From: Aquipluma nitroreducens
Lineage (GTDB): Bacteria > Bacteroidota > Bacteroidia > Bacteroidales > Prolixibacteraceae
DNA length: 64,000 bases
Direction: 5' to 3'
Assembly: GCF_009689585.1 (NCBI RefSeq)
Contig: NZ_AP018694.1
Span: 2,929,001 to 2,993,000, forward strand
Positions 26,402 to 35,413 of the stretch are shown one piece after another (positions within the stretch are counted from its first letter, which is position 1; every line of letters begins with the position of its first letter). Under the pieces are notes generated by a model that searched no databases, was not told the origin of the DNA, and saw only the letters and a program-made list of their open reading frames with translations. Position numbers and translations under genes: made by a program.

Positions 26402-27973
26402 TTATTTCTTATCCTTTGATTTGTATTCAAAAAACTCTTCGGTTGATTGTATCCGTATTTGTCCGCTACCACCGGAAGGTGCCCAGCCAAAAGCTGAAGG
26501 GCCAGACTGACCCGATGATCCGCTGCGTCCGCTTGGGTTCCCAGCGCCGCCTGATCCGCCTGATCCGCCAAATCCACCTGAACCATTTATTCCACCCGAT
26601 CCGCCTTCGCTGCGGGTAGTGATTAAATGACTATAGGGCATCGCATCCCGGGTAAAATGCAAGGTAATATTTCCGCCATAACCACCGGGGCCTCCCATTC
26701 CACCAGGTCCACCCCATCCGCCATCGCCGCCATCTTCGCCCGGGCCTTGATGCACCACTTCTACAACAACATCAACCACCTCATCCACATATTCGGTTTC
26801 AGTTGTTTCTACTTCCACTTCAACATCATATTCTTTTCCATCGGCATCTTTCCGTTTGTGTATTTCTTTTCGGATGACCCTTTTCGTCACTGGTTTTTTT
26901 ACGGTTTGTTTTTCGATGTGTTTTTCAATCCATTTTTCTCCTTCACGTCCATTTCCACCCGAACCGCCATTCCCGCCATTCCCGCCATTTCCACCCGAAC
27001 CGCCAAAAGAACTAACGTCCAGACTTCCTCCATCAGGATTGATCAGGTAACGGTATTCTTTGTTGGTAAAAAGATTTTGAGCATATACATACAGCAAATC
27101 AGTATTCAAAACCGAATCGCGGTAAAGATCGACCCAAACGCCAATGTCAGGCCCGTCATCACCAAATTCGCCATTCTGACCATTTTGACCATCGGAGCCA
27201 TTGCCTCCCTGATAGCCTGGACTTCCAGAAGAACCGGAGAATCCGGGGATGCCTGAACTTCCGCTAAAATGTAGGTCGTAAGCATGTTTGTAATCAAGTT
27301 GAACTGAAAACGTATCTGCAATCGATGTGTTTCGTAACGAGTTGATAATTAGATTGGCATGGTGATTTTCTATTTTCATAAAATCAGGATCAATGGTAAA
27401 TTTCCCATTCTTCCAATACCCACCTTTTCCTGAAAAAAGAAAGTTTCCGGACTCTTTGTTGTTTCTCCAATCATCGCAAACGCGAACAATTCCATTGTTA
27501 AATTCCGAAATTACTTCGCCGGGAATCTGGCTTCCGGGAGATTTATCGTAGTTGCCGGTTGGTCGGTATGCAATTTTTGTTTCGTAATTAAGAGGAAGCA
27601 ATAATTCTTTAACCAAGTCTGGTTGTTTTCGCGGATATGCTTTAATGTCAATGTATTTCCCTTTCGACGGAATGAGTTCTTCATTAACGGAAATCTTACC
27701 CGAAAAATTGGTTCCGCCAACAACATCAACTTTATATTTCCACCACCAGACTGACCCACCCAACAGTCCAGTGGTTTTTTTGATTTTCCCATTTCTGTAG
27801 TAGGAGATAATCCCGATTTTAAACGATTCGCCCGGAAGAACCAATTGCTGTTTGTCGAAAGCAATCTGAATAGAATCAACTTTTTGAGAAGAGGGTAGGG
27901 CTAAAGCAGTCATTTTTATTCCTGAAATCAGGAAAACAACCAATGCTATTGTGAGAAGGTGATATCGTTTCAT
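26402..27973 (-). CDS. Secreted collagen-like glycine-rich protein
   Basis: 523 residues with a signal peptide (about 1-26, ending TALA). Residues about 27-235 look globular and beta-rich, with no family I recognise. From Gly238 there are 13 consecutive collagen-like G-x-y triplets (GSSGIPGFSGSSGSPGYQG onward). A second G-rich stretch (GGNGGNGGNGGSGG) precedes a very charged segment (KHIEKQTVKKPVTKR ... VEVEVETTE), and two more glycine-rich runs precede the C-terminus. It is probably exported and forms an extended fibre-like region. No sortase or type IX secretion tail is visible. Isolated gene. Confidence 0.7.
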   Translation of the reverse strand: MKRYHLLTIALVVFLISGIKMTALALPSSQKVDSIQIAFDKQQLVLPGESFKIGIISYYRNGKIKKTTGLLGGSVWWWKYKVDVVGGTNFSGKISVNEELIPSKGKYIDIKAYPRKQPDLVKELLLPLNYETKIAYRPTGNYDKSPGSQIPGEVISEFNNGIVRVCDDWRNNKESGNFLFSGKGGYWKNGKFTIDPDFMKIENHHANLIINSLRNTSIADTFSVQLDYKHAYDLHFSGSSGIPGFSGSSGSPGYQGGNGSDGQNGQNGEFGDDGPDIGVWVDLYRDSVLNTDLLYVYAQNLFTNKEYRYLINPDGGSLDVSSFGGSGGNGGNGGNGGSGGNGREGEKWIEKHIEKQTVKKPVTKRVIRKEIHKRKDADGKEYDVEVEVETTETEYVDEVVDVVVEVVHQGPGEDGGDGGWGGPGGMGGPGGYGGNITLHFTRDAMPYSHLITTRSEGGSGGINGSGGFGGSGGSGGAGNPSGRSGSSGQSGPSAFGWAPSGGSGQIRIQSTEEFFEYKSKDKK

Positions 27974-28230
27974 ATCGTAAGAAGATTAGACCATAAGCAA
28001 TGCTATGCTAAATGGCAAAAACCGTTCCGTTTTTATGCTTACTAAAGGCAATGGTTACCATTTTTTATCTTCGGGTTATAATTTCTTCTGCTGTAAAGAA
28101 TATGTTTACTATTTCTCAGAAAGAATACCCCATTTCAGTTTTAAAACATGGAATAAGTATCAAATCGTTGCAATTTCTCCTTGAAAACCTAAAAAATATC
28201 GTTAGTTTTACTCGCTTTTTTAAAGAAGAT

Positions 28231-28320
28231 ATGTACAAGTCGCCTTTATACGGAAAAGAATGGAACTGGCGTAACATTAAAATGGAAACGCGAGAACTAA
28301 ATATTGATTTGCGGTTGTAA
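28231..28320 (+). other. Possible Trp-containing leader ORF before trpB
   Basis: An ORF of 29 codons (part of a longer open frame from 28012) starts MYKSPLYGKEWNWRNI and holds Trp-Asn-Trp at 28261-28269. It ends 10 bp before an intrinsic terminator, which is itself 54 bp upstream of trpB. This layout is reminiscent of transcription-attenuation leaders. A chance ORF in the 454-bp gap 27974-28427 is equally possible, since no clear alternative antiterminator pairing was found. Confidence 0.25.
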
Positions 28321-28329
28321 AAACCGGGG

Positions 28330-28374
28330 AAAGGGATTTTCTGCGCTTATGCAGGAAGTCCCTTTCTTGTTTTA
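28330..28374 (+). terminator. Intrinsic terminator upstream of trpB
   Basis: AAAGGGA (28330-28336) pairs with TCCCTTT (28359-28365), with inner CTGC/GCAG, followed by CTTGTTTT. It stands between the small leader ORF and trpB, so it either ends the upstream transcript or acts as an attenuator. Confidence 0.65.
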
Positions 28375-28427
28375 AATTGAAAATCTAAAGAACAATTAAT
28401 AAACTACTAATCAAAAAAATCAAAATC

Positions 28428-29804
28428 ATGGCCAGACAAAAGAAAATTTACCTCGATGAATCGGAAATGCCCAAGCAGTGGTATAACCTTGCACCCGATT
28501 TAATCACCCCACTTAATCCACCACTTGGACCGGGCGGAATTTCAGTTACTCCTGAAATGTTGGCTCCTGTTTTCCCGATGAACCTGATTGAGCAGGAAGT
28601 TTCGCAGGAACGATGGATCGACATCCCGGAAGAAGTGCGGCAGATTTTATTCCAGTGGAGACCAAGTCCACTGATTCGTGCTTATGAGCTGGAAGCCGCT
28701 TTGGGAACTCCAGCCAAAATCTATTACAAAAACGAAGGCGTTTCACCCGCCGGAAGTCATAAGCCCAATACTGCAATCCCTCAGGCTTGGTACAACAAAC
28801 AATTCGGTATTAAGAAACTGGTAACCGAAACCGGAGCCGGACAATGGGGCTCTGCACTTTCGTATGCATGTGCGCAAATTGGAGGCATCGAATGTAAAGT
28901 ATACATGGTACGGGTGAGTTTCGACCAGAAACCTTTCCGTAAAATTCTGATGCAAACATGGGGCGGCAAATGTGTGTCTAGTCCGAGTATGGAAACACAA
29001 GCTGGCCGTGACGTCCTTGCTGAATATCCTGACACACCTGGAAGTTTGGGAATCGCTATTTCAGAAGCAGTTGAAGAAGCAGTGAGCGATCCAACCGGAA
29101 AAACCCGTTATGCGCTGGGTTCGGTATTGAACCACGTCATGTTGCACCAAACTATTATTGGTCAGGAAGCTAAAAAGCAGTTGGCGAAAGTAGGCATTAA
29201 AAAACCGGATATCGTAATTGGCTGCTGCGGTGGCGGGAGTAATTTCGCCGGAATTTCCTTCCCATTCATGTACGATAAAGTGAATGGAGCCGACATACAG
29301 ATTATTGGCGCTGAACCATTTTCTTGTCCAACATTGACCAAAGCTCCTTTCATTTACGATCATGGCGATGTGGCTAAAATGACTCCGTTGCTGGCCATGA
29401 ACAGTCTTGGACACAATTTTATTCCGGCTCCAATTCATGCCGGTGGGTTACGCTATCATGGGATGGCGCCACTTGTAAGCGCTGCTTTGCGCGACGGACT
29501 AATGGACGCAGTTGCGATTCACCAAAGTGAATGTTTTGAAGCTGGATTGTTGTTCCTGAGAACAGAAGGAATTATTCCTGCTCCTGAAACCACCCATGCC
29601 ATTGCAGCTACAATTCGCGAAGCCTTGAAAGCCAAAGAAGAGGGCAAGGAAAAAGTGATCCTTTTCAATTTCAGCGGACACGGTTTGATGGATTTGGTTG
29701 GTTACGACAAATACATGACTGGTCAGTTGCACGACTATGAATATCCGGAACATGAAATTGAAGCTAATCTGGCTAAATTGGTAGGTTATCCAATGCCGAA
29801 ATAG
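28428..29804 (+). CDS. trpB: Tryptophan synthase beta chain, TrpB2 type
   Basis: 458 residues, longer than classical TrpB (about 400) and with the N-terminal extension ([15 protein letters not shown]) typical of TrpB2. It is PLP-dependent and condenses indole with serine to tryptophan. The PLP lysine is Lys112 in GSHKPNTA; substrate-loop [11 protein letters not shown] and phosphate-binding GCCGGGSNF are clear. There is no trpA or other trp gene nearby, as is common for TrpB2, which may salvage free indole. A terminator hairpin precedes and follows the gene. Confidence 0.95.
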   Translation: MARQKKIYLDESEMPKQWYNLAPDLITPLNPPLGPGGISVTPEMLAPVFPMNLIEQEVSQERWIDIPEEVRQILFQWRPSPLIRAYELEAALGTPAKIYYKNEGVSPAGSHKPNTAIPQAWYNKQFGIKKLVTETGAGQWGSALSYACAQIGGIECKVYMVRVSFDQKPFRKILMQTWGGKCVSSPSMETQAGRDVLAEYPDTPGSLGIAISEAVEEAVSDPTGKTRYALGSVLNHVMLHQTIIGQEAKKQLAKVGIKKPDIVIGCCGGGSNFAGISFPFMYDKVNGADIQIIGAEPFSCPTLTKAPFIYDHGDVAKMTPLLAMNSLGHNFIPAPIHAGGLRYHGMAPLVSAALRDGLMDAVAIHQSECFEAGLLFLRTEGIIPAPETTHAIAATIREALKAKEEGKEKVILFNFSGHGLMDLVGYDKYMTGQLHDYEYPEHEIEANLAKLVGYPMPK

Positions 29805-29825
29805 AGATAAATAAAAGATCAAAGT

Positions 29826-29855
29826 AAAAAGGAGGTTCGAATGAGCCTCCTTTTT
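29826..29855. terminator. Bidirectional terminator between trpB and DUF2892 gene
   Basis: AAAAAGGAGG (29826-29835) pairs with CCTCCTTTTT (29846-29855), extended by a G-T wobble. It serves trpB on the plus strand and the convergent small gene on the minus strand. Confidence 0.85.
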
Positions 29856-29874
29856 GTATGACAAGATGTTAATC

Positions 29875-30060
29875 CTATTCTTTTTTGTTTGTATTAATCC
29901 CCAACAGTGGGTATAAAGGGCAAAATCTGAATACGGCAGTTGCAAAAAGAGCAACTCCAATGAGTCCCCAGTAACTTTCAAAAATAACACCTCCTACAGC
30001 AATCCCGATCCCGGCGACCAGGCGGAGCGTACGGTCAATCGATCCAACGTTCATTTTCAT
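29875..30060 (-). CDS. DUF2892 small inner-membrane protein
   Basis: 61 residues: MKMNVGSIDRTLRLVAGIGI and VFRFCPLYPLLGINT, separated by hydrophobic helices. NVGSIDR at the start and CPLYPLLGI at the end are the DUF2892 hallmarks (as in the membrane part of YgaP). Function unknown, sometimes tied to sulfur or rhodanese proteins; no rhodanese is nearby. Confidence 0.85.
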   Translation of the reverse strand: MKMNVGSIDRTLRLVAGIGIAVGGVIFESYWGLIGVALFATAVFRFCPLYPLLGINTNKKE

Positions 30061-30203
30061 AGTTAAACGATTTAAAGGTTTAGCGATGATACGTTACTGG
30101 CTACGAGTTGTTCAGAATTCTTTTATCAAAAATAAAAGGCTGGAAATAAACTTGGAGAATCCTCACTTGCATCGAGAAAAAATTCTATTCTTTCTTTGCT
30201 GTA

Positions 30204-31088
30204 TTAGTGATCTGAAGACTTTTCTATTACTCCTTTTGCTTCAGTCCAATAGATGTCATCTTGTTTGTAAATAAATACAAATTTGCCATCAGGTGAAACA
30301 TCAAAAGAATCTTCATCTCCTGAAGTATTAAACCTATTTCCAGGATTGACCGGGGATGACCAGGAGTTATCTTCTTTTTTATAAGAAATAAAAACGTCAT
30401 ATCCCTCTTTGCCATTCTGGTCGGTTGAGGAAGTGATTATGTACTTTTCATCGGGATCGACAAACGGATCGGTAACACTGCTTTTAATGTCAAATGATAG
30501 ACCGATCTTAACAGGATCAGCGTAAGATCCGTCAATATATATTGACTTATAGATGCTTCCGAACTGTGTTTTATTATCCCAGCGACAGAAATAAACCGAG
30601 CCGTTTTTGGAAACGGAAGGATGAAACTCCCAAATATTCGGATCGTCAATGTCTATTATTTTGTGTAGATTTTCCCAGCCAGACTCTGTTCGCTCTAATC
30701 TCCAGATGCTATATCGCTTAATATCTTTTTCTCCTTTGCTTGATGAAAAGAATAAATACTTCCCGTCGGGCGAAAATGCAGGCTCGCATGCAAAACAATC
30801 CATACAAAAATCAGCCACTTGTGGCTCACCCCACAGATTGTTTATCTTTTTAACCTGCATTATTTTACTTTCAGGCCAACTTTTCCCTCCGGAAAAGAAA
30901 ACTTCATCTCCGGCAGGTGAAATTGCTAAAGATTTTTCTCTAACGTCTTTGAGTGATACAATATGGGGAGCGAATAGTTTTATTGAATCTCCAGGACTTG
31001 AAAGTCCAAAATAATCGAAATCAGAATGTTGGGCTAACGTTATGACTGAAAACGACATAAGAAATGCGATTGTAACTACACCTTTCAT
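30204..31088 (-). CDS. Secreted WD40-like (PD40/TolB-type) beta-propeller protein
   Basis: 294 residues from ATG 31088, which starts a signal peptide (MKGVVTIAFLMSFSVITLAQ); an upstream ATG at 31121 would place charged residues before it. At least four PD40 repeats are seen: ISPAGDEVFFSGG, FSPDGKYLFFSS, VDPDEKYIITSS and VSPDGKFVFIYKQ. Such propellers sense or bind peptides or glycans in the periplasm. No catalytic domain is attached. It lies 41 bp downstream of the SnoaL-like gene and is probably in one transcription unit with it. Confidence 0.8.
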   Translation of the reverse strand: MKGVVTIAFLMSFSVITLAQHSDFDYFGLSSPGDSIKLFAPHIVSLKDVREKSLAISPAGDEVFFSGGKSWPESKIMQVKKINNLWGEPQVADFCMDCFACEPAFSPDGKYLFFSSSKGEKDIKRYSIWRLERTESGWENLHKIIDIDDPNIWEFHPSVSKNGSVYFCRWDNKTQFGSIYKSIYIDGSYADPVKIGLSFDIKSSVTDPFVDPDEKYIITSSTDQNGKEGYDVFISYKKEDNSWSSPVNPGNRFNTSGDEDSFDVSPDGKFVFIYKQDDIYWTEAKGVIEKSSDH

Positions 31089-31129
31089 AACAGTTGATAT
31101 TTGAAGACATTTAAAATACATAGAGAATT

Positions 31130-31576
31130 TTAGTTAAGTTCTGGTTTTGTCAGCGACCAATGGGTTTGGCAAATTTTCCATGTTCCATCGGCTTCCAGGC
31201 GGTAAACTTCGGTGCAGTTCCATTTATGCACTTTCCTGTCACTTTCTGATTTGAAGTTAAAAGTCAGAACGGCCATTTTATCCGTTGCCTGAACCAGCGG
31301 GTCGAGCATTTCAAAATGATTGGCGTTTACTTGCCCTTTTAGCGGCAGGTACAGCTTGGTTAATTCTTCAAGCCCATTTATTCTTTTTTCCAGAAAAGGA
31401 TCAAAATATACCACATCGGGTGCCGATATTTCGAGGAACCCGGTTGGATCGCCCTTACACCAGCGATCGAGTGCAGCTTTTTCGAGGCCAAGAATTGTTG
31501 ATTGAATCAGGGGTTTTTCTTGTGCGTTTGTCATGGCGGCAAAAATTAAGAATAAGATTATAAAAGATTGTCTCAT
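31130..31576 (-). CDS. Exported SnoaL/DUF4440-type NTF2-fold protein
   Basis: 148 residues with a signal peptide (ending TNAQ). The remaining 128 residues form an NTF2-like cone: ALDRWCKGDPTGFLEI, DVVYFDPF, LTFNFKSES and CTEVYRLEADGTWKICQTHWS. Many such proteins bind small hydrophobic molecules or are isomerase-like; the role here is unknown. Preceded by the AraC regulator on the same strand. Confidence 0.8.
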   Translation of the reverse strand: MRQSFIILFLIFAAMTNAQEKPLIQSTILGLEKAALDRWCKGDPTGFLEISAPDVVYFDPFLEKRINGLEELTKLYLPLKGQVNANHFEMLDPLVQATDKMAVLTFNFKSESDRKVHKWNCTEVYRLEADGTWKICQTHWSLTKPELN

Positions 31577-31659
31577 CGTGTTGATGATTGATTGTCAAGA
31601 CAAAACTACAGCCAATACTTTTCTTCGGATAACATAAAACGGGGAGAAAACAGGACTTT

Positions 31660-32529
31660 TCAGGACAAATGCCGCTTCCTGAAAGCAAGAGGCGAAAAAC
31701 CGGTTTCGTTTCGGAACAGTCGGACGAAATAAGACGAGTCGCTGAATCCAAGATTCCAGGCAATCTCCGAAACAGGCGTTTCGCAGGACAACAGTAATCG
31801 TTTGGCCTCAGTCATTAGCCGGTTTATGATGTATTGTTTGGCCGAAACGCCCGATTCGTTTTTTACGAGCTCATTCAAATATCCTGATGTAATACAAAGT
31901 TCCGAAGCATAAAACGACACCGTATGGTCGTTGCAATAATGCGTCTCAACCAATTGCACAAACCGTGTAATTTTGGAGTTTAGGGGAGTGGCTGCTAATT
32001 GGTAATACGAGCGATACACATTATTTATCCAGGCAAGAACCTGATAAAGTAAGGCTCGCAAAAGGTGAGTTTCCTTATTGTCCGAAATTTCCTGCTCGAT
32101 CTGCAACATGATGTTGAAGAGGTACTTCCCTTGCTCTTCCGTAAGCGATAACTGAGGTGGAGCCTGACGGTTTGTGAAAAAGGACAGCATCTTCACAAAC
32201 AAGGGATCACTAAAGAAGCTGCACAGGAATTCTTCTTCAAAAATCAAGACAAGTCCATGAGGTATATCTGATACTTTCCACTCCCTGATTTGTCCCGGAG
32301 CGGAAAAATAAAGGTGATTGGATGTTACCGGAAATTCATGCTGATCAAGGGCAAAACTTCCGTAGCCATCAAGAATAAAGGTGATGTCGTAATATGTGAG
32401 GCAATGTCGCGGTGTTTGACGAATGTATTTGCTAAGCGATTCGAGCCTGATAAGGTCGATCAGCAATTCGCTGCCGTACTTGTTTTTGCTGAACTGATAT
32501 GTTTTGCAGTCCGTAACCTGTCTATTCAT
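31660..32529 (-). CDS. AraC/XylS family transcriptional regulator
   Basis: 289 residues. N-terminal cupin-like sensing domain (about 15-160: FILDGYGSFALDQHEFPV, LYFSAPGQIREW) and C-terminal double helix-turn-helix (about 185-285: SFYASELCITSGYLNELVK, SEIAWNLGFSDSSYFVRLF, TGFSPLAFRKR). It probably responds to a small organic effector. It sits 21 bp after the C_GCAxxG_C_C gene and 83 bp before the SnoaL-like gene, which are its likely local targets. Confidence 0.92.
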   Translation of the reverse strand: MNRQVTDCKTYQFSKNKYGSELLIDLIRLESLSKYIRQTPRHCLTYYDITFILDGYGSFALDQHEFPVTSNHLYFSAPGQIREWKVSDIPHGLVLIFEEEFLCSFFSDPLFVKMLSFFTNRQAPPQLSLTEEQGKYLFNIMLQIEQEISDNKETHLLRALLYQVLAWINNVYRSYYQLAATPLNSKITRFVQLVETHYCNDHTVSFYASELCITSGYLNELVKNESGVSAKQYIINRLMTEAKRLLLSCETPVSEIAWNLGFSDSSYFVRLFRNETGFSPLAFRKRHLS

Positions 32530-32550
32530 TTTTTGACAACTCGCTCGGGT

Positions 32551-32979
32551 TTAGAATTCCTCTTCAAGGATTTCGGCTGCCGAGGCAACAAGTCCTGAAC
32601 AAATGGAGTCGAACAATTTCTTATCATTGGCTTCTGTAGAACCTTCCGGAGTTGAAATATCGACTCCAAGCAGTTTTTTACATTTTAAAGAACCGTGTCT
32701 GGCGATAAACAATTCATTGAATTTCTTAACCGCAACTTTCGTTTCAGTCTTTATTTCCTGAATCGATTTTTCTCCGAATTGAGCTTTCATTCCCAAAACC
32801 ATGTAAGCTCCGGTAACCGCACCACAGGTTTCAGCCCTGCCCATTCCTCCGCCAAATCCAAGAGCAATTCGCAATGCAGTAGTCCTATCAAGTTTTAGGT
32901 CTTCGGCGTGGCTTAAAAGTACCGATTGTGCGCAGTTCAATGTCTTAAAGTTTTCGATGGCTAGCTGTGATTTTTTCAT
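32551..32979 (-). CDS. C_GCAxxG_C_C family redox-type protein
   Basis: 142 residues from ATG 32979; the frame is open 12 codons further upstream, but MKKSQLAIENF matches the family start. Conserved cysteines: NCAQSVL, GFGGGMGRAETCGAVTG (the family name motif) and LKCKKLLG with a late SICSGLV. Members are thought to be metal- or redox-active membrane-associated proteins; biochemistry is undetermined. Clustered with an AraC regulator. Confidence 0.87.
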   Translation of the reverse strand: MKKSQLAIENFKTLNCAQSVLLSHAEDLKLDRTTALRIALGFGGGMGRAETCGAVTGAYMVLGMKAQFGEKSIQEIKTETKVAVKKFNELFIARHGSLKCKKLLGVDISTPEGSTEANDKKLFDSICSGLVASAAEILEEEF

Positions 32980-33267
32980 GATTTGTAGTTTTTTTGAAGC
33001 AATCAAAATTAGCATTTCTAACTTTCAAGTCCTATTCGATGTATCAATTGTTCCAAATCATCTTTTTAGTTAACCCAAGATTATTTTTCAAACGGTATTT
33101 TTTCACTTTCAGCATAAATATTTAATTCTCACTCAATCATCAATCGTGATTTAATACAAAATAAAGTATATTTATACCGCGGTTAAATTTTAAAAGGCAG
33201 TTATCTCCAACTGCCTGGTGAAAGCGGAAAAGGGTCAGGTTCAGTATTTATAAATTAAAACAACCGT

Positions 33268-33825
33268 ATGCTTAGTACAAATAGAACACTGACAAACAAC
33301 AGGAGGCAAATGCCTCTTCAATTTAATTTGAGTGGCTACAATGGCGATATGAGATTTTTTCGGAATTTAGAAGCCGGGGACTATCTACATAAATGGAAAC
33401 AATCCATTAATGATACCATTTGTTTTTTAGATAAGGTTAGTTTTGGAGATTCTGAAAGTGATGTCAAAAAGATTCTTGGTGAGCCATTCTTTATCTATCG
33501 AAATCGGCTGAGCAATCTGCCACATACGGTTTATTCCTATGGCCTCAGATCGGGGAGCAACAAGCTAAAAGTTGAATTGCATTTCGTAGACAAGAGTTTT
33601 GTGCTTGGAGCAATTTTTTATAAGACTGAAAGTATTAACTTTTCCGATCTCAATCATTATTTTAAAGAGACGTTTAAGCTCGAAACGTTTCATTTTAAAC
33701 GTGATATAATTGTCGATCCTTCTGGTAATTTTCTTGAGTTTCATCACGATCCCAATTGCTTCATCATGACATTCTCTAAATTGAAGTGGATCAATTCAAC
33801 CAGTCTGTTTCAGCATATGAATTGA
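33268..33825 (+). CDS. Hypothetical protein with SmpA/OmlA-like motif
   Basis: 185 residues, no signal peptide. I do not recognise the protein. The segment VSFGDSESDVKKILGEPFFI (61-80 or so) resembles the G-x-s-x-x-d-V-x-x-x-L-G-x-P motif of SmpA/OmlA- and BLIP-like alpha/beta folds, and the remainder is beta-rich. AT-rich compared with pgk next door. The 250-bp gap upstream has only a small hairpin GGCAGTT/AACTGCC (33196-33215). Single gene with a terminator behind. Confidence 0.6.
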   Translation: MLSTNRTLTNNRRQMPLQFNLSGYNGDMRFFRNLEAGDYLHKWKQSINDTICFLDKVSFGDSESDVKKILGEPFFIYRNRLSNLPHTVYSYGLRSGSNKLKVELHFVDKSFVLGAIFYKTESINFSDLNHYFKETFKLETFHFKRDIIVDPSGNFLEFHHDPNCFIMTFSKLKWINSTSLFQHMN

Positions 33826-33831
33826 AAAATA

Positions 33832-33859
33832 AAAACCCGAAGCAACAGCCCCGGGTTTT
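33832..33859. terminator. Bidirectional terminator between the hypothetical gene and pgk
   Basis: AAAACCCG (33832-33839) pairs with CGGGTTTT (33852-33859), flanked by A- and T-tracts on both sides. Convergent genes share it. Confidence 0.8.
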
Positions 33860-33882
33860 CAGTATTTAAGGATTAACTATTT

Positions 33883-35076
33883 TTATTCGCCTCTTACCGC
33901 TGCAACGCCAGGAAGTACTTGCCCTTCAAGGTATTCAAGTAATGCACCGCCAGCGGTTGAGATGTACGAAACTCCATCGGCAAAACCAAATTGGTTTACA
34001 CACGAAACAGAATCACCACCGCCAACTAATGAGAAAGCGCCTTTTGCAGTTGCTTTTACAATGGCTTCACCAACAGCAATAGAGCCAACAGCAAATTTTT
34101 CCATTTCGAAAACGCCAACCGGACCATTCCAAAGGATTGTTCCCGAATTTTCAATCACTTCTTTAAACATGGCAATGCTGTTTGGACCTGCATCCAATCC
34201 CATCCATCCTTCAGGAATTGCATTGGCTTCAGTAACTTTTGTATTCGCATCAGCGGAAAACGCATCAGCAGCAACAACATCAGTAGCCATATAAATTTTT
34301 ACTCCTTTTTCTGCAGCTTTTTTCTCAATAGCCAAAGCAGTATCAAGGTATTCCAATTCGCAAATCGAGTTGCCAACTTCGCCGCCGTGAGCTTTTACAA
34401 AAGTATAAGTCATTCCACCGCCCAAAATCAGGTTGTCAACTTTGTCGAGCAGGTTTTCGATGATGGTAATTTTTGACGAAACTTTAGCGCCACCCATAAT
34501 GGCAGTCAACGGACGCTGTGGGTTTTTCAATACTTTATCCAAACTGGCAACTTCGCTTTCGATGAGGTAACCAAACATTTTATCGTTCGGGAAGAATTTA
34601 GCAATTACAGCAGTTGAAGCATGTGCGCGGTGAGCTGTTCCAAAAGCGTCGTTAATCCAGCAATCGCCGTTTGCAGCCAATTGTTCTGCAAAACCTTCGT
34701 CGCCCTTTTCTTCTTCTTTGTGGAAACGAAGGTTTTCGAGTAGCAATACTTCTCTAGGTTTTAAAGCTTTGGCCATGGCCTGAACTTCGGCTCCAATACA
34801 ATCAGGAGCCATTTTTACTTCGCGGCCAAGGAGTTCGCTCAAATGAGAAACCAGGTGGCACATGGAGTATTTGGGGTTTGGTCCGTCTTTTGGGCGACCG
34901 AAATGCGACATGATAATAGGTGATCCACCCTCAGCAATTACTTTGTTAATGGTTTGTACTGCTGCGCGCATGCGTGTGTCGTCGGTAATCACGAAATTTT
35001 CGTCGAGTGGCACGTTAAAATCAACACGAATCAGTGCTTTCTTTCCGGCGAAATCATAAGTTTCAATAGTTTGCAT
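33883..35076 (-). CDS. pgk: Phosphoglycerate kinase
   Basis: 397 residues, the standard length. Glycolytic ATP-forming enzyme converting 1,3-bisphosphoglycerate to 3-phosphoglycerate. Conserved blocks: [15 protein letters not shown] at the N-terminus, [57 protein letters not shown] and the C-terminal nucleotide loop VGGGDSV. Monocistronic, with a perfect -7 promoter element 32 nt upstream. Confidence 0.98.
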   Translation of the reverse strand: MQTIETYDFAGKKALIRVDFNVPLDENFVITDDTRMRAAVQTINKVIAEGGSPIIMSHFGRPKDGPNPKYSMCHLVSHLSELLGREVKMAPDCIGAEVQAMAKALKPREVLLLENLRFHKEEEKGDEGFAEQLAANGDCWINDAFGTAHRAHASTAVIAKFFPNDKMFGYLIESEVASLDKVLKNPQRPLTAIMGGAKVSSKITIIENLLDKVDNLILGGGMTYTFVKAHGGEVGNSICELEYLDTALAIEKKAAEKGVKIYMATDVVAADAFSADANTKVTEANAIPEGWMGLDAGPNSIAMFKEVIENSGTILWNGPVGVFEMEKFAVGSIAVGEAIVKATAKGAFSLVGGGDSVSCVNQFGFADGVSYISTAGGALLEYLEGQVLPGVAAVRGE

Positions 35077-35108
35077 ATATGTTTATTTAGAGTTACAAAA
35101 AATCACCC

Positions 35109-35116
35109 CAAATATA
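35109..35116 (-). promoter_or_regulatory. Putative -7 promoter element of pgk
   Basis: Minus-strand TATATTTG matches TAnnTTTG and lies 32 nt upstream of the pgk ATG. Confidence 0.5.
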
Positions 35117-35231
35117 AAAAATATATCAGAGCGATAAGGATTAGAAATCTTTTGGTTTCCTGAATTTAATGTTGACGTAAAGTATTTTGAAGTCGGAAGA
35201 CAGAAATCAGGAGACCGGAGATGGGATCGCT

Positions 35232-35324
35232 GCTCACTGAGTAGCGAAGCGTATCGAAAGGAGTATTAATTTGTCGAGATCTCATTTTTTTAGTGGGCGG
35301 GTGATTCCAAGTCACCCGCCCACT
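35232..35324. repeat. Degraded palindromic repeat plus strong GC-rich hairpin
   Basis: In the 337-bp gap between pgk and holB. 35232-35264 is a decayed relative of the 3402-3435 repeat (GCTCACTGAG...CGAAAGGAG). 35292-35324 is a perfect 13-bp stem AGTGGGCGGGTGA/TCACCCGCCCACT with a 7-nt loop. It lacks a T-tract, so it is not a classical terminator. Confidence 0.6.
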
Positions 35325-35384
35325 GTTCCCCAGGCTTGTTGAAATCTAATTTTTCGTCGAAAGGGGTTTTCTACACAGAATTGT

Positions 35385-35392
35385 TATTTTTG
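35385..35392 (+). promoter_or_regulatory. Putative -7 promoter element of holB
   Basis: TATTTTTG fits TAnnTTTG and ends 21 nt before the chosen ATG, which also argues against the longer upstream reading frame as the true start. Confidence 0.45.
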
Positions 35393-35413
35393 ACACTCCT
35401 CAATAGATCCTTT

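Noticed and set aside
26627-27256. 209-codon plus-strand ORF opposite the collagen-like gene
   Set aside because: Its Ile/Pro/Phe repeats are the complement of glycine triplets on the other strand; the minus-strand reading has a signal peptide and G-x-y order.
28012-28230. Upstream part of the ORF before trpB as a protein gene
   Set aside because: No recognisable domain, low-complexity composition and no ribosome-binding site; only the last 29 codons are kept as a doubtful leader.
29831-29850. GGTTCGAA text like a tRNA T-loop
   Set aside because: It is the loop of the trpB terminator; no acceptor or anticodon stem can be drawn.
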